A stretch of DNA of 64,000 nt from Ecdyonurus torrentis (GCA_949318235.1 OX439128.1:51809523-51873522), one strand, 5' to 3'; positions 45,092-56,968 are shown, counted from the stretch's first letter. Notes: a model not told the origin generated them from the sequence alone. Program-made: numbers and translations.

Positions 45092-45131
<40 letters not shown>
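44660..45131 (+). other. Possible retroposed 3' end with A38 tail
   Basis: AATAAA at 45074-45079, thirteen bases, then 38 A. The preceding sequence (GGTTGGACGTCTGTACAGCT and beyond) has no long frame and could be a retroposed UTR. The left limit is arbitrary. Confidence 0.3.
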
Positions 45132-45134
<3 letters not shown>

Positions 45135-45825
45135 GTATCTGTCATTGCATCTGTCTCACTCTGTCTCTGCTTAGAAGAAAAAAAGTACGTGCATTATGCT
45201 GCATAAATTAAACTTATTTTATATACTTTTTTTTTAATACTGATGATATACACTTAATATATATATTTTTTTATTATTATTAATATTTTACTGAAAATGA
45301 ACGATAGTGCATAATATGTATTTACTTCATGAGTGCACAGAGTGTACGTATTTAATTGAGAAAAAAAATGTTCATGTCACTTTTATGGCCAAATTAACTT
45401 TGATGAAAAATTTAAATTTCTACTAATTTTAATATCTAAAAAGGGATTAGGTATCACGAAGAAGTGACTGACGGAAAATAAAAATAATATGATCGTGATT
45501 TGCAGCAGTTATATTTAAGTCAGCAAAGACGTCATTTCTACAATCTGCATGAACTGAAAACCTGGATACAGATGTTAATTATGAGTTTCAGAATTTTAAA
45601 CTGTTTACTTGTATTCAATATTTCTTCAATTTCTATATTATATCAAGATGTGCGTCCTGTTTTGCATTGCACGCGGTTGAAGGTTAAAATGAATACAGTA
45701 CACACTATAGTGTAAATGTAATGACATTGCATATCATTCAACTGAATTTAAGTGGAGAAAATCTGCATAATTACAATAACAAAAATTTAAACTAACAAAT
45801 TTACATTTTGTCGTGTTTTTTATTT

Positions 45826-46260
45826 GTCTGTCTCTCTCTGTGTCTGTCGTCTAGCTGTCTCTGTTTCCATCTTTATTTCTTTCTCTGTCTCTGTTTCTTT
45901 CTCTTTCTCTTTCTCTTTACCTGTGTCTGTGTCTGTGCCTGTGTCTGTGTCTGTGTCTGTGTCTGTGTCTGTGTCTGTCTCTGTCTCTGTCTCTGTCTCT
46001 GTCTCTGTCTCTGTCTCTGTCTCTGTCTCTGTCTCTGTCTCTGTCTCTGTCTCTGTCTCTGTCTCTGTCTCTGTCTCTGTCTCTGTCTCTGTCTCTGTCT
46101 CTGTCTCTGTCTCTGTCTTTTTTCTTGTCTCTCTCTGTCTATGTCTATGTCTGTCTTTTTTCTTGTCTCTCTCTGTCTATGTCTATGTCTGTCTCTGTCT
46201 CTGTCTCACTGTTCTGTCTCTGTCTCTGTCTCTGTCTCTCTTTGTCTCTGTCTCTCTTTC
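45826..46260. repeat. Compound (TCTGTG)n-(TCTCTG)n hexanucleotide array
   Basis: CT-rich lead-in, TCTGTG units from about 45921, switching at about 45976 to TCTCTG units up to about 46116, then two copies of a TTTTTTCTTGTCTCTCTCTG segment and more TCTCTG. Long Leu-Cys and Ser-Val frames are its translations. Confidence 0.95.
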
Positions 46261-48205
46261 CCCTTTAGTATAATTGAAAATATTCAAGTAAAGTATACAT
46301 ACGCTGTGGATGATAAACTGAAAATGCTAGCACTGAGGCCTCATATAGGTCATACAAAGCTAAAAGTGTGCCAACTATATACTATGGTGCAGACACTGGA
46401 AATGTTACGTGATTAACTTCGTAAATGAAAAGAAAATTTATTTTTAATTATTTTTTTTAATACCGACAAAATATTTTCTTATATATTTTTATTATATAGC
46501 TTTAAAAGCACGTAATAATATATTTATATCATATAAGTATCGCTTATATTAAATCAAAAAAGTACTAGCATTGCCGATAACAGTTTTTTAATCTTTTTTA
46601 TTATTATTTTTTTTTTACTTCACTAATTCTAGTAAAATTTGATAAAGTTTTTTTTTTAACAATTACATAACATCACACTTAAAAATCCTGCTTATTTCAT
46701 AATCCTAATTAATGTATTATTCATGTATAGTTTTTCCTTTCCTACTACGGCATAATTAACATAGTATTTATGTATTACATAATAACAAAATAATTCCTAC
46801 TATTCATAGGATTATCCCTCAATTTAATCTCACTTTCTCCGTATTTAAAAAAAAAGTTACCTTCAGTATTTTAATATGATAGTATAGGAAAAATTAAATA
46901 AAACAAGATTGACAGCATAAGATTTCACAGACATAAAGGCATAAAAAAAAATAATGCAAAAATTTTCCGTAAATTATATAACTATAACATTCTATAATGA
47001 GTGTCTCTTTTTGGGGGGCGGGGGGGGGGGGGGGGGAGGGTAGAATATTGAAAGTATTTTCAAAATAATTTTTTTTAAAATTAAAAAAAAAAAAAAAAAA
47101 AAAAAGCCTGACGTTGGCAAAACACAAAATTAAAATCACTTATCACCGCCTGCTATTTTTATTACACCGTCGTTTCTTCTTTACTTTATATAGCAACAAC
47201 TAATAAAAAGCTACAACAAATGACGTGCGCATTTTTTTTTAAAGTAAACAAACGGTAATTATAGTTCCGTTTTCTCGATCATGACATCAAAGTTTAACTT
47301 TTAGTTATTTTTATAGTAATTTAAAATGTACTTTCATTAATACAACAATTATTACAAAAAATTGTGCTGAGTCAAAATTTTATGTTTAAAATAAAATTAT
47401 GTTTATAGCCGGAATAGAGGTTACCGGTGAGTGGCAAGGGAATGCATCTTATACCGGCGATGACGTAGAACCAACCAGAGGCGCACTAGAAAAAAAAAAA
47501 AAAAATGAGAAACACGTTTTTGACAATTTTTGAGAAAATTATACTGCACTGATTCCACCAGAAAATATAAATGAGGGAATACTAACAAGTAAGTAACGCT
47601 TTTATTATTTTTTAATTTTTTTTTTAGTCAGCATTTTATTACTTTCTAGGATCCCCAGATTTCCTATCCCTTAATATTGAAAGCTTTTTTTTTTTTTTTT
47701 TTTGAAAAAAGTACTGCACTAAAGCGTTACATATTTAAATTAGGTATACTAGACACTCGTTCACGTATTTTGAGACCACAGTATAGGGATATGAGACTAA
47801 ATATTTTGTTTCAAAGAATGGTATATATTTCATCACCTAAATCTATTACACAATTATTAATGTGTCTACATAATATTCTATAAATAAATACAAAGGCCTT
47901 ACTTTACATTAGCGAACAATTTATCAATTTATGAGATAAATTATTATACAAGTAGATATTTGACCTCTACAAACTGTGCGGTCCACATGTAATTTATATT
48001 AACACGAGGTCAGATATCTGATGTGTTTTGTTATGACCCAGTGGTGATCAGCTGTTCATGCACACGTGATGACTCAGCTATACTTGAAGTCACTGACATA
48101 ATAATAATTATCAATATGATGTAGCTGTGGCCCCTGATAACACAAGATTGAGCTTTATATCTCTTGGAGAGCACCACGGAGTTATGGAGTGTATGTTATA
48201 TTTAG

Positions 48206-48606
48206 TATCAATGAATGCATGAATGAATGAATGAATGAATGAATGAATGAATGAATGAATGAATGAATGAATGAATGAATGAATGAATGAATGAATGAAT
48301 GAATGAATGAATGAATGAATGAATGAATGAATGAATGAATGAATGAATGAATGAATGAATGAATGAATGAATGAATGAATGAATGAATGAATGAATGAAT
48401 GAATGAATGAATGAATGAATGAATGAATGAATGAATGAATGAATGAATGAATGAATGAATGAATGAATGAATGAATGAATGAATGAATGAATGAATGAAT
48501 GAATGAATGAATGAATGAATGAATGAATGAATGAATCAATGAATGAATGAATGAATGAATGAATGAATGAATGAATGAATGAACGAACGAATGAATGTAA
48601 ATGAAT
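48206..48606. repeat. (TGAA)n array with edge variants
   Basis: About 380 bp of TGAA. Variants: GAATGCATGAATG at the left, one AATCAATG near 48536, and GAACGAACGAATG near 48580. The Phe-Ile-His-Ser reverse frame is its translation. Confidence 0.98.
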
Positions 48607-49056
48607 GTTGATATATAGAGATGCCTAAATTATTATGCTGTACAACAATATATAAAATATTTTGTTGTGCTGTGTGGTATATAATTATCTGTGTTCGTGT
48701 ATACATATAATATATTATTTAAAAAAATATTATTCAATTATTATTTTTATAAAATTTCATAAAATGATAATGTATACCCATTAAAATATTATTATGGATT
48801 TAAATAAATTTACGAATATAAATTACCACTACCTGGTGATTGGACTGTGATTGGTTTTAAAATCAAGATCTATGTTGATCAATAAATACATGTATTAATT
48901 TACTTTATTTTTAATTAATATATACTCATGCAGCCAGTTTTTTTATAACTTTAATTTTTTGTTGGTGATTTTTACAACGTTATAAATTATATGACTTTTA
49001 TAATAAATAAAAGAAATTTATTTTATATTTCTTGTACTCTGTACTCTCTCTCTCTC

Positions 49057-49090
<34 letters not shown>

Positions 49091-49130
49091 ACTATCAAAT
49101 TTTAATTTTCTATGTTTATTCACAGATAAA
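48607..49130. other. AT-rich sequence with CT run
   Basis: Nothing recognised except a small MITE-A-like scrap (TTATTATGCTGTACAAC at 48629) and a CT run at 49041-49091. Confidence 0.6.
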
Positions 49131-49333
49131 AATAAATTTTAATAATTATGCTAACTCATTTTCAGCAAAAAATGTTCAATACAGCATAATTTATGCTAAT
49201 CTGCATAATAACTGTGTTACATAGCATAAGTGTTATGTTGAACAGCTTAACTATTTATGTTATTCCGATCTAGCATAAAATATGCTTTAATGACATCAAT
49301 TCAGCATAAATTACATAATTTTTACTTTCCGTG
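49131..49333 (-). mobile_element. MITE-A copy
   Basis: CACAGATAAAAATAAATTTT, GCTAACTCATTTTCAGCAAA, and TTTTACTTTCCGTG at the right. Both terminal hexamers are near consensus. Confidence 0.72.
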
Positions 49334-49696
49334 TTGGTCGATTTTTTTTTTTTTTTTTTAATTTCATGAACACGTGGCAACAATTGGGACCTGACCTGAC
49401 ACTATTAACTGGGTCCCAATCATACGTACTCTAAATACAGTATATAGATTTTATTTTCTTAAGTTAGATAACTATCTAGTGTCTTATGTAAGAAGCAGAG
49501 ACGGGAAGTGTACACACCCAGCCAGCCCGTCCTAACACGGACCAAGGAACCCATACATCTGCAATGTGTTAGTATTTGATGAGGGAGGTCACATGCAAAA
49601 AGGAAATTAACAAAAAAACCTTATAAGGTAAATTTAAATGTCTGACATTTGGTTTAAAATCAAGATTAAACAATTGATCAGTCTCAAAATATCTAA

Positions 49697-49698
<2 letters not shown>

Positions 49699-49791
<93 letters not shown>
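49699..49791. repeat. (TG)n(TA)n microsatellite
   Basis: Short TG lead-in then about 46 TA units. Confidence 0.97.
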
Positions 49792-49793
<2 letters not shown>

Positions 49794-49919
49794 GAAATAA
49801 CTAATATAAATTGATGGATATACTGTAGATGAAAAAAATGTCAAAGACAGATTGGACAAATCAGATACAAAATAAAAATTATCACAAAATGAATTTTACA
49901 TTTTTTTTTTAAAGTTAAA

Positions 49920-50226
49920 GGCGTAGAACACCTTGAACAAAAAAACTTGCCTAATATCCTAACATACCCAAATATCAACATTATTTTGGCCGGAGTCATT
50001 GATTTCTCATTTATTTTCCATTTACAAAATGTCAGTTGCGGGTTTACTACTTCACAGCTCGCCTGTTTCCGCGCGCGTGGACCAGGCGAGTGTGACGTAG
50101 TAAACCCGCAACTGACATTTTGTAAATGGAAAATAAATGAGAAATCAATGACTCCGGCCAAAATAATGTTGATATTTGGGTATGTTAGGATATCAAGCAA
50201 GTTTTTTGTTCAAGGTGTTCTACGCC
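49920..50226. mobile_element. MITE-H: 307-bp element with ~130-bp inverted repeats
   Basis: Left arm 49920-50050 and right arm 50097-50226 begin and end GGCGTAGAACACCTTG and are reverse complements apart from two substitutions and one A-run indel. The 46-bp centre (GC-rich, with CGCGCGCG) also pairs in part. The two overlapping opposite frames (119 and 100 codons) arise from the palindrome. No clear target duplication is seen (flanks AAGTTAAA and AGTACCCA). Confidence 0.85.
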
Positions 50227-50905
50227 AGTACCCAAAACTTTTCTATTAATAATATAAATATTATGACTATGAAATTGTAAAAATTACATTTTTAATTTCA
50301 AAAGTCGTTATGTTGCTTTTACCATTTTCTTGTTACTCATATAAGAATATGCAAAGCGTATTTTTGTTGAATTTATAATAAATAAATAATAAGCACCTAA
50401 TAACTATAAAAATTTAATTTTTATGGCATATAATGTGGTAGCTTTAATGACAATTAAATAATATTTGTAAAGAAACGTATGAACAGCATTATGAGTTAAA
50501 GCGATAAAAATGCCTCATTTTAATAATTGTAAATTTTACTGCCGTGCAAAGCAGTGTTGTATACAGTAAGTTTAGTGTAAATGGTATGAGTTAGATTGAC
50601 ATAAATTTAATTGAAAGACCTTGATTCAAGTTTCATTCAAATTAGTTCTCAATTATCCTTCACATTGTTATTCACATTAAATATTAAAATGACAATTTAC
50701 CATCGAGCAGTAAGTATTTTATAACTTTTTCTCTATGGAATTTTAATGTTTTTGTGGTTTCACAATATTTAATTTACAGTAGTTATTTTCACAGCATTAT
50801 CTCATCATGTAACAAAAAAAAAGCAAATCTTTAGCAGTATTTTTTTAACACTTAATTAATATGAGGATACTTGAAAACATGATGTAATACACATAATAAT
50901 TTAAA
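50227..50905. other. AT-rich sequence, nothing recognised
   Basis: No long frame, element end or RNA motif found. Confidence 0.6.
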
Positions 50906-50909
50906 TATA

Positions 50910-51167
<258 letters not shown>

Positions 51168-51795
51168 ACTCCCGAGGTCACTAGGGTTGATGTTACTTCA
51201 CGATGTCACGGTGACTGTGACTCACAGCTGAGACAGAGCATCCCATTGTTGTCAGTACAAAGACAATCAAAGAGAAGGTTATTGTTGTTATTGACTCCTG
51301 TCACTTCTTGTGTAAAATACCGCTACTCCAATCAACTAAAACCAATACAATGTTTATGGTACTGCACTGCACGTAATATTTTCCAGTTAAAAAAGAATAA
51401 AGTCTGTGAGAGCCTAGAACCTTCTCTTTTGTTCTAGTTTTTATAATGATCACTCTCTCAATATTTATGGCAAAAATTTTGAGGATGAGACGGATCGGCA
51501 CGTACAAAATGTAAATAATCATATTTTAGCAAGAAATTTCACTTGAAAACTATTTTAGGAGGTGATCTCATTTAATTTTAAATATATGATGAGAGTTTTT
51601 TTATTTTTCAACAATAATAAATTAATATAATTATGCAGTTATTTGGTTCAAATAATATAAATGTACTTTTATCACACTTTCAGATTTACAGTAGATATTA
51701 ATAAAATCTGTCTGGCTTTTATTAATTAGTGCTATTTATAGTTATATATTTGAGAAATAAGAAAATAATTTTTATTTTTTTATTTATTAATTTTT

Positions 51796-51826
<31 letters not shown>

Positions 51827-51859
51827 TTGATTTATTGATTTATTTATTTATTTATTGAT

Positions 51860-51894
<35 letters not shown>

Positions 51895-52300
51895 TGTGTT
51901 TATTTATTTATTTATTGAGCAAAGGAAGCCTTTTCTCAAAATTTCAACGAGCACGAAGGAAAATAAAAAGTAATAAATTTTGCATTTATGTCTTTATAGC
52001 ATAAATTATATATAGCTCATAATAGGTATATAATTTTTGAATACAATAATAAAAAATTATTATTATACTCCCCAACGTAACTATTTTGTATGGTATAATT
52101 ATTATTTGATAATTAATGTTATGTTTGTAAATATATCTGAAATCTTATTAATAAAAACTTTTAATTTTAGAGATGGGACTTTCGTACATATACATATTAT
52201 ACTGTACCTCAACCTTTCTAGCCTTACAAATATTATAATATTAAAATATTATTATAATATTTCAATTATATAATGTCTCAAAATTTTCTCAATACGTATA
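51168..52300. other. Unassigned AT-rich sequence with TTTA array
   Basis: A moderately GC-rich patch at 51168-51245 (GTCACGGTGACTGTGACTC) has no supportable frame. 51776-51915 is a TTTA array with TTGATTTA variants. The frames at 51246-51437, 51301-51522 and 52037-52273 have no family signature. Confidence 0.6.
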
Positions 52301-52304
52301 ATGT

Positions 52305-52490
52305 TCTATCATTAAATGTTCATATTTGCCTGGATGTATTTGACTATAAACCTCTGAAACTATTCTATTATATTATATTTTATTTATGATTTCTCTGGTA
52401 AATTGCTCTGTAATATCAGAGGACCACGCTTTCCTTTTCTGGCCTCTTAATAAAAACCATTTTATTATTATTATTATTATAAGATAAGTG
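52305..52490 (+). mobile_element. Probable LINE 3' end with ATT tail
   Basis: TTTCTGGCCTCTTAATAAAA then CCATTTT and (ATT)5 look like the 3' end of a non-LTR retrotransposon: terminal AATAAA-like sequence plus a short tandem tail. No coding part remains. Confidence 0.45.
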
Positions 52491-52639
52491 TATACACTTT
52501 ATAAAGTAGGCAAAAGGTTCAGAACTGCACCACACTTCTAATTCTTAGTAAAGACTCGTTCTATTATGTCAATGGTATAAAACGTAAAAATAATGGTAAA
52601 ACTCGTAATCAAATGTGATGTGATAAGCGATGAGTTGTA

Positions 52640-53105
52640 TCGTTAGGATGTAATTTTTCTGCATAAGTGTCTCCAGGGGGATGTTGACATGCCAGTATTC
52701 TCTGATGCTATATAGAGTCTCCATACGTACGAGGCATCATAGAAGGTTGCGTGGAGGGGATAGTATTGAATATGTTGTTCCACGTAATTCATCAGCATAT
52801 TACAATACTTATTTTTTACTCCACAGTGTTAATTTATACAATAAGTTGGAGAATAGAGTCAGAAATTTCTTTTCTTCTAAGTAGTTCAAAACTAGTATCT
52901 AGTTTATAAATGCATTAATTTTTTCAATTTTTTTTTTGTCTATGTTACCATTTTTTACTTTGTCTAGTATTTAGATATCAAATTTTGTATGGGCTTTGCC
53001 TTTTTTGATCTCCTGTTGAGCAACCTCGTTTGACTATGTGCAATGTTTGTATTGTAATTATTTGCTCAATAAAATCTTAATTATTATTATAATAATAATA
53101 ATAAA
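52640..53105 (+). mobile_element. 5'-truncated LINE (non-LTR retrotransposon) with ATT/ATA tail
   Basis: A C-terminal reverse-transcriptase ORF piece (52681-52884), about 200 bp of 3' UTR with CTCAATAAAATC, and an (ATT)n/(ATA)n tail. Truncation at the 5' side and a microsatellite tail are typical of Jockey/CR1/L2-like LINEs. The clade is not decided. Confidence 0.55.
52681..52884 (+). pseudogene. C-terminal remnant of LINE reverse-transcriptase ORF
   Basis: The frame reads RTRHHRRLRGGDSIEYVVPR, NSSAYYNTYFLLHSVNLYNK and ends KLENRVRNFFSSK before TAG. The pattern (basic His/Arg stretch, VPRNSS, then an aromatic NTYF.LHSVNLYNKL motif) matches the end of many LINE reverse transcriptases, where the usual form is NSFFPR..R.WN.LP. 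In frame upstream it opens after a stop at 52651-52653, so only the tail survives. The RT catalytic motif is absent. Confidence 0.55.
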
Positions 53106-53149
53106 AAGTCAATTATATATAACATTATGAAATCCAGATAAACACATAA

Positions 53150-53229
53150 AATTGTAGCTCAGGCTGTCTACTTAATAAGTTTCCTCCCCAGTTTGTGAGG
53201 CTACAAAAGTGACATAATATGTGTGTATG
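53150..53229 (-). mobile_element. MITE-J half copy
   Basis: CTCAGGCTGTCTACTTAATA, TTCCTCCCCAGTTTGTGAGG and GTGTGTATG match the right half of 25967-26152. The left half is missing. Confidence 0.5.
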
Positions 53230-53265
53230 TGTTTAATAGTCACATCTCGTCATTTATCATTGAGG

Positions 53266-53297
<32 letters not shown>

Positions 53298-53844
53298 GCG
53301 ACCAGGATTTCTCTAAGTATTTATTTTTATCCAAGTAACGTAGTATAATTATGACGTCAAACTCCATCAATATCCATCATATATAAAAGTTATACAAGAA
53401 AATAAACTTCTTTTCTATATTTAATATACTTCACTTCACTCTGTATAATGACATGTTAATCTTGAAAGATTTATTATAATAACATATCTTTGCTACAAAA
53501 AAAACACGTGGCAGTGTAATTTTTCTGATATTCTCGCCCCAAAACATTTTCTGAACCGGCGAGGTCACGTGATGATGTACTTGATTCTTGTTGTCCTTGC
53601 TTTATACCCGTGCGGCGCAGCACCTTTTTTTAACTCTTGTGCGGTCGACGAGCGACGAGGTCAATCTCTTATATAGTGTAGGTGTCAATAAATAATATTG
53701 ATTTCAGTGTGATTAACTACGGAGACAGCATGTGGAGATGTCAGTTTCCGGTGAAGAAAAAAAAAAGTAAATAAATAAGATAAAGTAATTAAAATAAACG
53801 CTGCAACCTTCAAATTAATTAAATTTATACAAGTAGCATCTCTT

Positions 53845-53919
<75 letters not shown>

Positions 53920-54071
53920 TATATATATAATATCCATAATTATGTCCATGACTTATAATATTTACAAATTTAATCTACAATAAAATAGTATTTAAATGAC
54001 ATGAATTAAAATGTAATTCTTGCAGTATAATATACACGCGGAAGACGTGTCCTGAATAGCTTGCTTGCTTG

Positions 54072-54109
<38 letters not shown>

Positions 54110-54580
54110 TACTTTCATTAGATAATTGCTACTACTAAGCTTCTTAATTTATATAAGATTACAAAATTAAGTAATTATAACTCTCAGATTTGGACATTAA
54201 CAATAGGAAATGGATCAAATTAATTTGTTATTTATGGTTTTAACAAAAATATTTTTATACTTTTTCTTTAATTAATGCACTAATTAGTCAATTTTATATT
54301 TATACTACAGTGAATATAGCACTCATCATTGCAAAGTTGAAATATTATAATGAGAAAGAAAACATCAAAATGTACAATGAATATGTTATATGAGCTAAGC
54401 ATCACTAAAGTATATAAAAAAGTAATTTATAGCCACGTAACGTAATGTGTATTTTGCAATCTGTGAACATTTCCTGGAAAAGTTTTGATTGTTTCACACC
54501 GATGAACACAATTAGCAAACTTGACAATAAATATCTCCTAAATCTTTGTATAAGTTTAATTATACATTTTTAACTACAGT
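53230..54580. other. AT-rich background with microsatellites
   Basis: Poly-T at 53271-53297, TG/TA array at 53844-53930, GCTTGCTTGCTTGC then poly-T at 54060-54105. 53520-53680 is less AT-rich and holds a 34-codon frame with a signal-like start (see findings). Nothing else recognised. Confidence 0.6.
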
Positions 54581-54584
54581 ATTA

Positions 54585-54801
54585 CACGGACAAAAATAAA
54601 TACGGTAATAATTATGCTAGCTCATTTTCAACACAATTTGTTCAATACAGCATAAATTATGCTATTCTGCATAATAACTATGTAGTATATAGCATAAATA
54701 TTATGTTGTACAGCATTATTATTTATATTGTTCTAATTTAGCATCATTTATTCTATAATGGCATGAATACAGCATAAATTACGTAATTTATTCTTTCCGT
54801 G
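54585..54801 (-). mobile_element. MITE-A reference copy, TA on both sides
   Basis: 217 bp, CACGGACAAAAATAAATACG to AATTTATTCTTTCCGTG, with TA immediately outside each end (54583-54584, 54802-54803). A TA target duplication points to the Tc1/mariner group, although other superfamilies can also target TA. Confidence 0.82.
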
Positions 54802-55224
54802 TACGTTAATCACTTTTTTACAAAACCGACAAATTCATCTACATAGTTTTTTTTTTTTTTCCCCAGCATTTGCTATGATATGCTTTATGTTGTATGTGTT
54901 ATACCCTGTGTGTTGTATAAATATTTCGTTGTCCTATTGACTATCATTTCTAATTGTATCAAATCTGATACAATAACCTAAGCTAAAATGCATTTTTATG
55001 CGTATTATGATTGTAGAATAAAAGAAAGGAATTTTGAAGTATAATATATTTTAACACATAGTAAAAAAAATAAATATATTAAGTATAAAAATAATAATTA
55101 ATTTAGTTGAATCAAATGAATAAAAATAAAATTTCTTGGCTAAAAAAAATCATTTCTTTTTCATAGTATACCGCGCAGTCATAACACAAATAAATTGTAA
55201 GTATTTATAAACAATACGTCTATA

Positions 55225-55400
55225 AAATTACGTCTATTGCACCATAAATATTGCTAAATTAGAATTGCATAAATAATTATGCAATAAATAACATAATATT
55301 TATATTATGTAACATTGTTATTATATTTATTATGCACATTAGCATAAATTATGTTGAAATGAACAAATTGTGCTGATAAGGAGCCATTATCTATTACATA
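55225..55400 (+). mobile_element. MITE-A copy, degenerate
   Basis: GCACCATAAATATTGCTAAA, GCATAAATAATTATGCAATA and GAACAAATTGTGCTGATAAG keep the family order. Both termini are eroded. A separate scrap of a MITE-A end lies at 55700-55790 (ACGTATTTATTTCTGTCC). Confidence 0.6.
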
Positions 55401-55599
55401 ATTATTTATAAAAAAAAATTAAAAATTAAATGAAGAATTGATGATATATAAAAAAGTGTTTAAATATTTTTTTGAAGTGTTAAACCATTTTATAAAAATT
55501 AAAAATTATAAATATGGATTATTTAAAAAACATTTTATTTAATACGTAAAAAATACACATTAACATCATAAATTTTGTGTCTATACTAATTTAAAATTG

Positions 55600-55702
55600 T
55601 AACTGACTGTACCGGACTGTACTGATAAGCAGTTGGGTTAAATTGAGAGGTTCTGTAGCCGGATTTCGCCCAATAAAAGCCGTTAATTATTATTATTATT
55701 TA
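55600..55702 (+). mobile_element. Probable LINE/SINE 3' end with ATT tail
   Basis: GTAGCCGGATTTCGCCCAAT then AAAAGCCGTTAATT and (ATT)5 form a GC-richer block with a short tandem tail, as in retrotransposon 3' ends. Confidence 0.4.
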
Positions 55703-55906
55703 TATTACGTATTTATTTCTGTCCAGCGTGTAAATGGTACCAAAGTTTAATGTAGCATGAATTACGTAATTTCTTTCTTTATATGGAGGGGTAGAATTTG
55801 TATGATACGTCTATCAATTTTAATACCAAAATTTCCCTTCTAAAAATTTGTTCCATATAACACAGACATATTTGAGAACTTTCCTATCTATCATAGTATT
55901 TAACAT

Positions 55907-55908
<2 letters not shown>

Positions 55909-55999
<91 letters not shown>
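55909..55999. repeat. (AT)n microsatellite
   Basis: About 45 AT units. Confidence 0.98.
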
Positions 56000-56001
<2 letters not shown>

Positions 56002-56158
56002 TAAAGATAGAACGTATATTATACATTAAGCAATAAGGCTTTCACAAGAAAAAAAAAAAAAGAATAATTATATATAAAAAAAAACATGACCACATATATG
56101 AAAATCTGCACTATACTCTGTTGTGTCTGAAGCAATTTTTGAAAGTTCGTCGACCTTT

Positions 56159-56250
56159 TTGTTTACAATAAACATTGGTTTGTTTTTGTTTATGTTTGTG
56201 ACGTATTTATCGCGAGTTATTATTATAAGAGTGAAAATCACCATGGAAAC
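56159..56250. promoter_or_regulatory. Forkhead-like motif cluster next to X-box-like motif
   Basis: TTTGTTTACAATAAACATTG and TTTGTTTTTGTTTATGTTTG hold several forkhead cores (TGTTTAC, ATAAACA, TGTTTAT). ATCACCATGGAAAC (56237-56250) matches 12 of 14 X-box positions. FOXJ1 and RFX motifs together are typical of ciliary genes; no such gene is visible in the window. Confidence 0.25.
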
Positions 56251-56429
56251 GAAGCAGCGATCATGAGTGCAAAATTATTGTTATTATTATTATTATATAC
56301 ATTGCGAATATGCAGTAGTAGAGGATAGAAGTTTACTAAACATTGTCTTTAAACATTCATGTGCATACATCAAAATAACGCATGAGGAGAGTACTTAAAT
56401 TATAAAAAATTCATTAGTATACTGCAGAT

Positions 56430-56710
56430 TAAACATAGTACATGGGTAATGTCTAATGTCTACTAGTGAAATGTGGTACAGAGTATACTCTAATGTTTAC
56501 TTACTACCAATAGTACATAGGTACTGTCTACTATAGTGAAATGTGGTACAGAGTATACTCTAATATGTTTACTCACTATCAATAGTGCATGGGTACTGTC
56601 TACTAGTGAAATGTGGTACAGAGTATACTCTAATGTTTACTCACTACCAATAGTACATGGGTACTGTCTACTATAGTGAAATGTGGTACACAGTATACTC
56701 TAATGTTTAC
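56430..56710 (+). repeat. Minisatellite I: ~66-bp unit, about four copies
   Basis: Each unit has ACTAGTGAAATGTGGTACAG (or ACTATAGTG), AGTATACTCTAATGTTTACT, CACTACCAATAGTACATGGG and TACTGTCTA. Two unit types alternate (CTACTAGTG and CTACTATAGTG). An inverted partner lies at 62740-62930. Confidence 0.88.
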
Positions 56711-56937
56711 GGAGAACCCCGAGAACCTATATGTATCTGTTGTAATCATCATACTTACATCGACACTATAGCATCTATAAGATTGAATATTTATTTAGGC
56801 ATAGTCAAAGTATTTCGTAGAGGTACTCTCTAAACATTATTTGTGAGTTTAAAAAAGTCCTTAAAAAATTACCAGGTACTCTCACCGTTGAAAACCTGAC
56901 TCAAAAATTACATGCAGTTAAGTGGCATCAACAATGA

Positions 56938-56939
<2 letters not shown>

Positions 56940-56968
<29 letters not shown>

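Larger units (their letters stand above)
42615..48205. other. AT-rich intergenic background
   Basis: No gene supported. Poly-T 43254-43282, a poly-G tract 47014-47041 (G-rich with single C and A), poly-A 47087-47105 and poly-T 47684-47703. In 42895-43470, 43810-44650, 46420-46990 and 47110-48200 nothing further is recognised; the 68-92-codon frames there show no family signature. Confidence 0.6.

Noticed and set aside
49841..50249. Two overlapping frames with the same internal peptide on opposite strands
   Set aside because: Both arise from the MITE-H inverted repeat, which reads the same on each strand.
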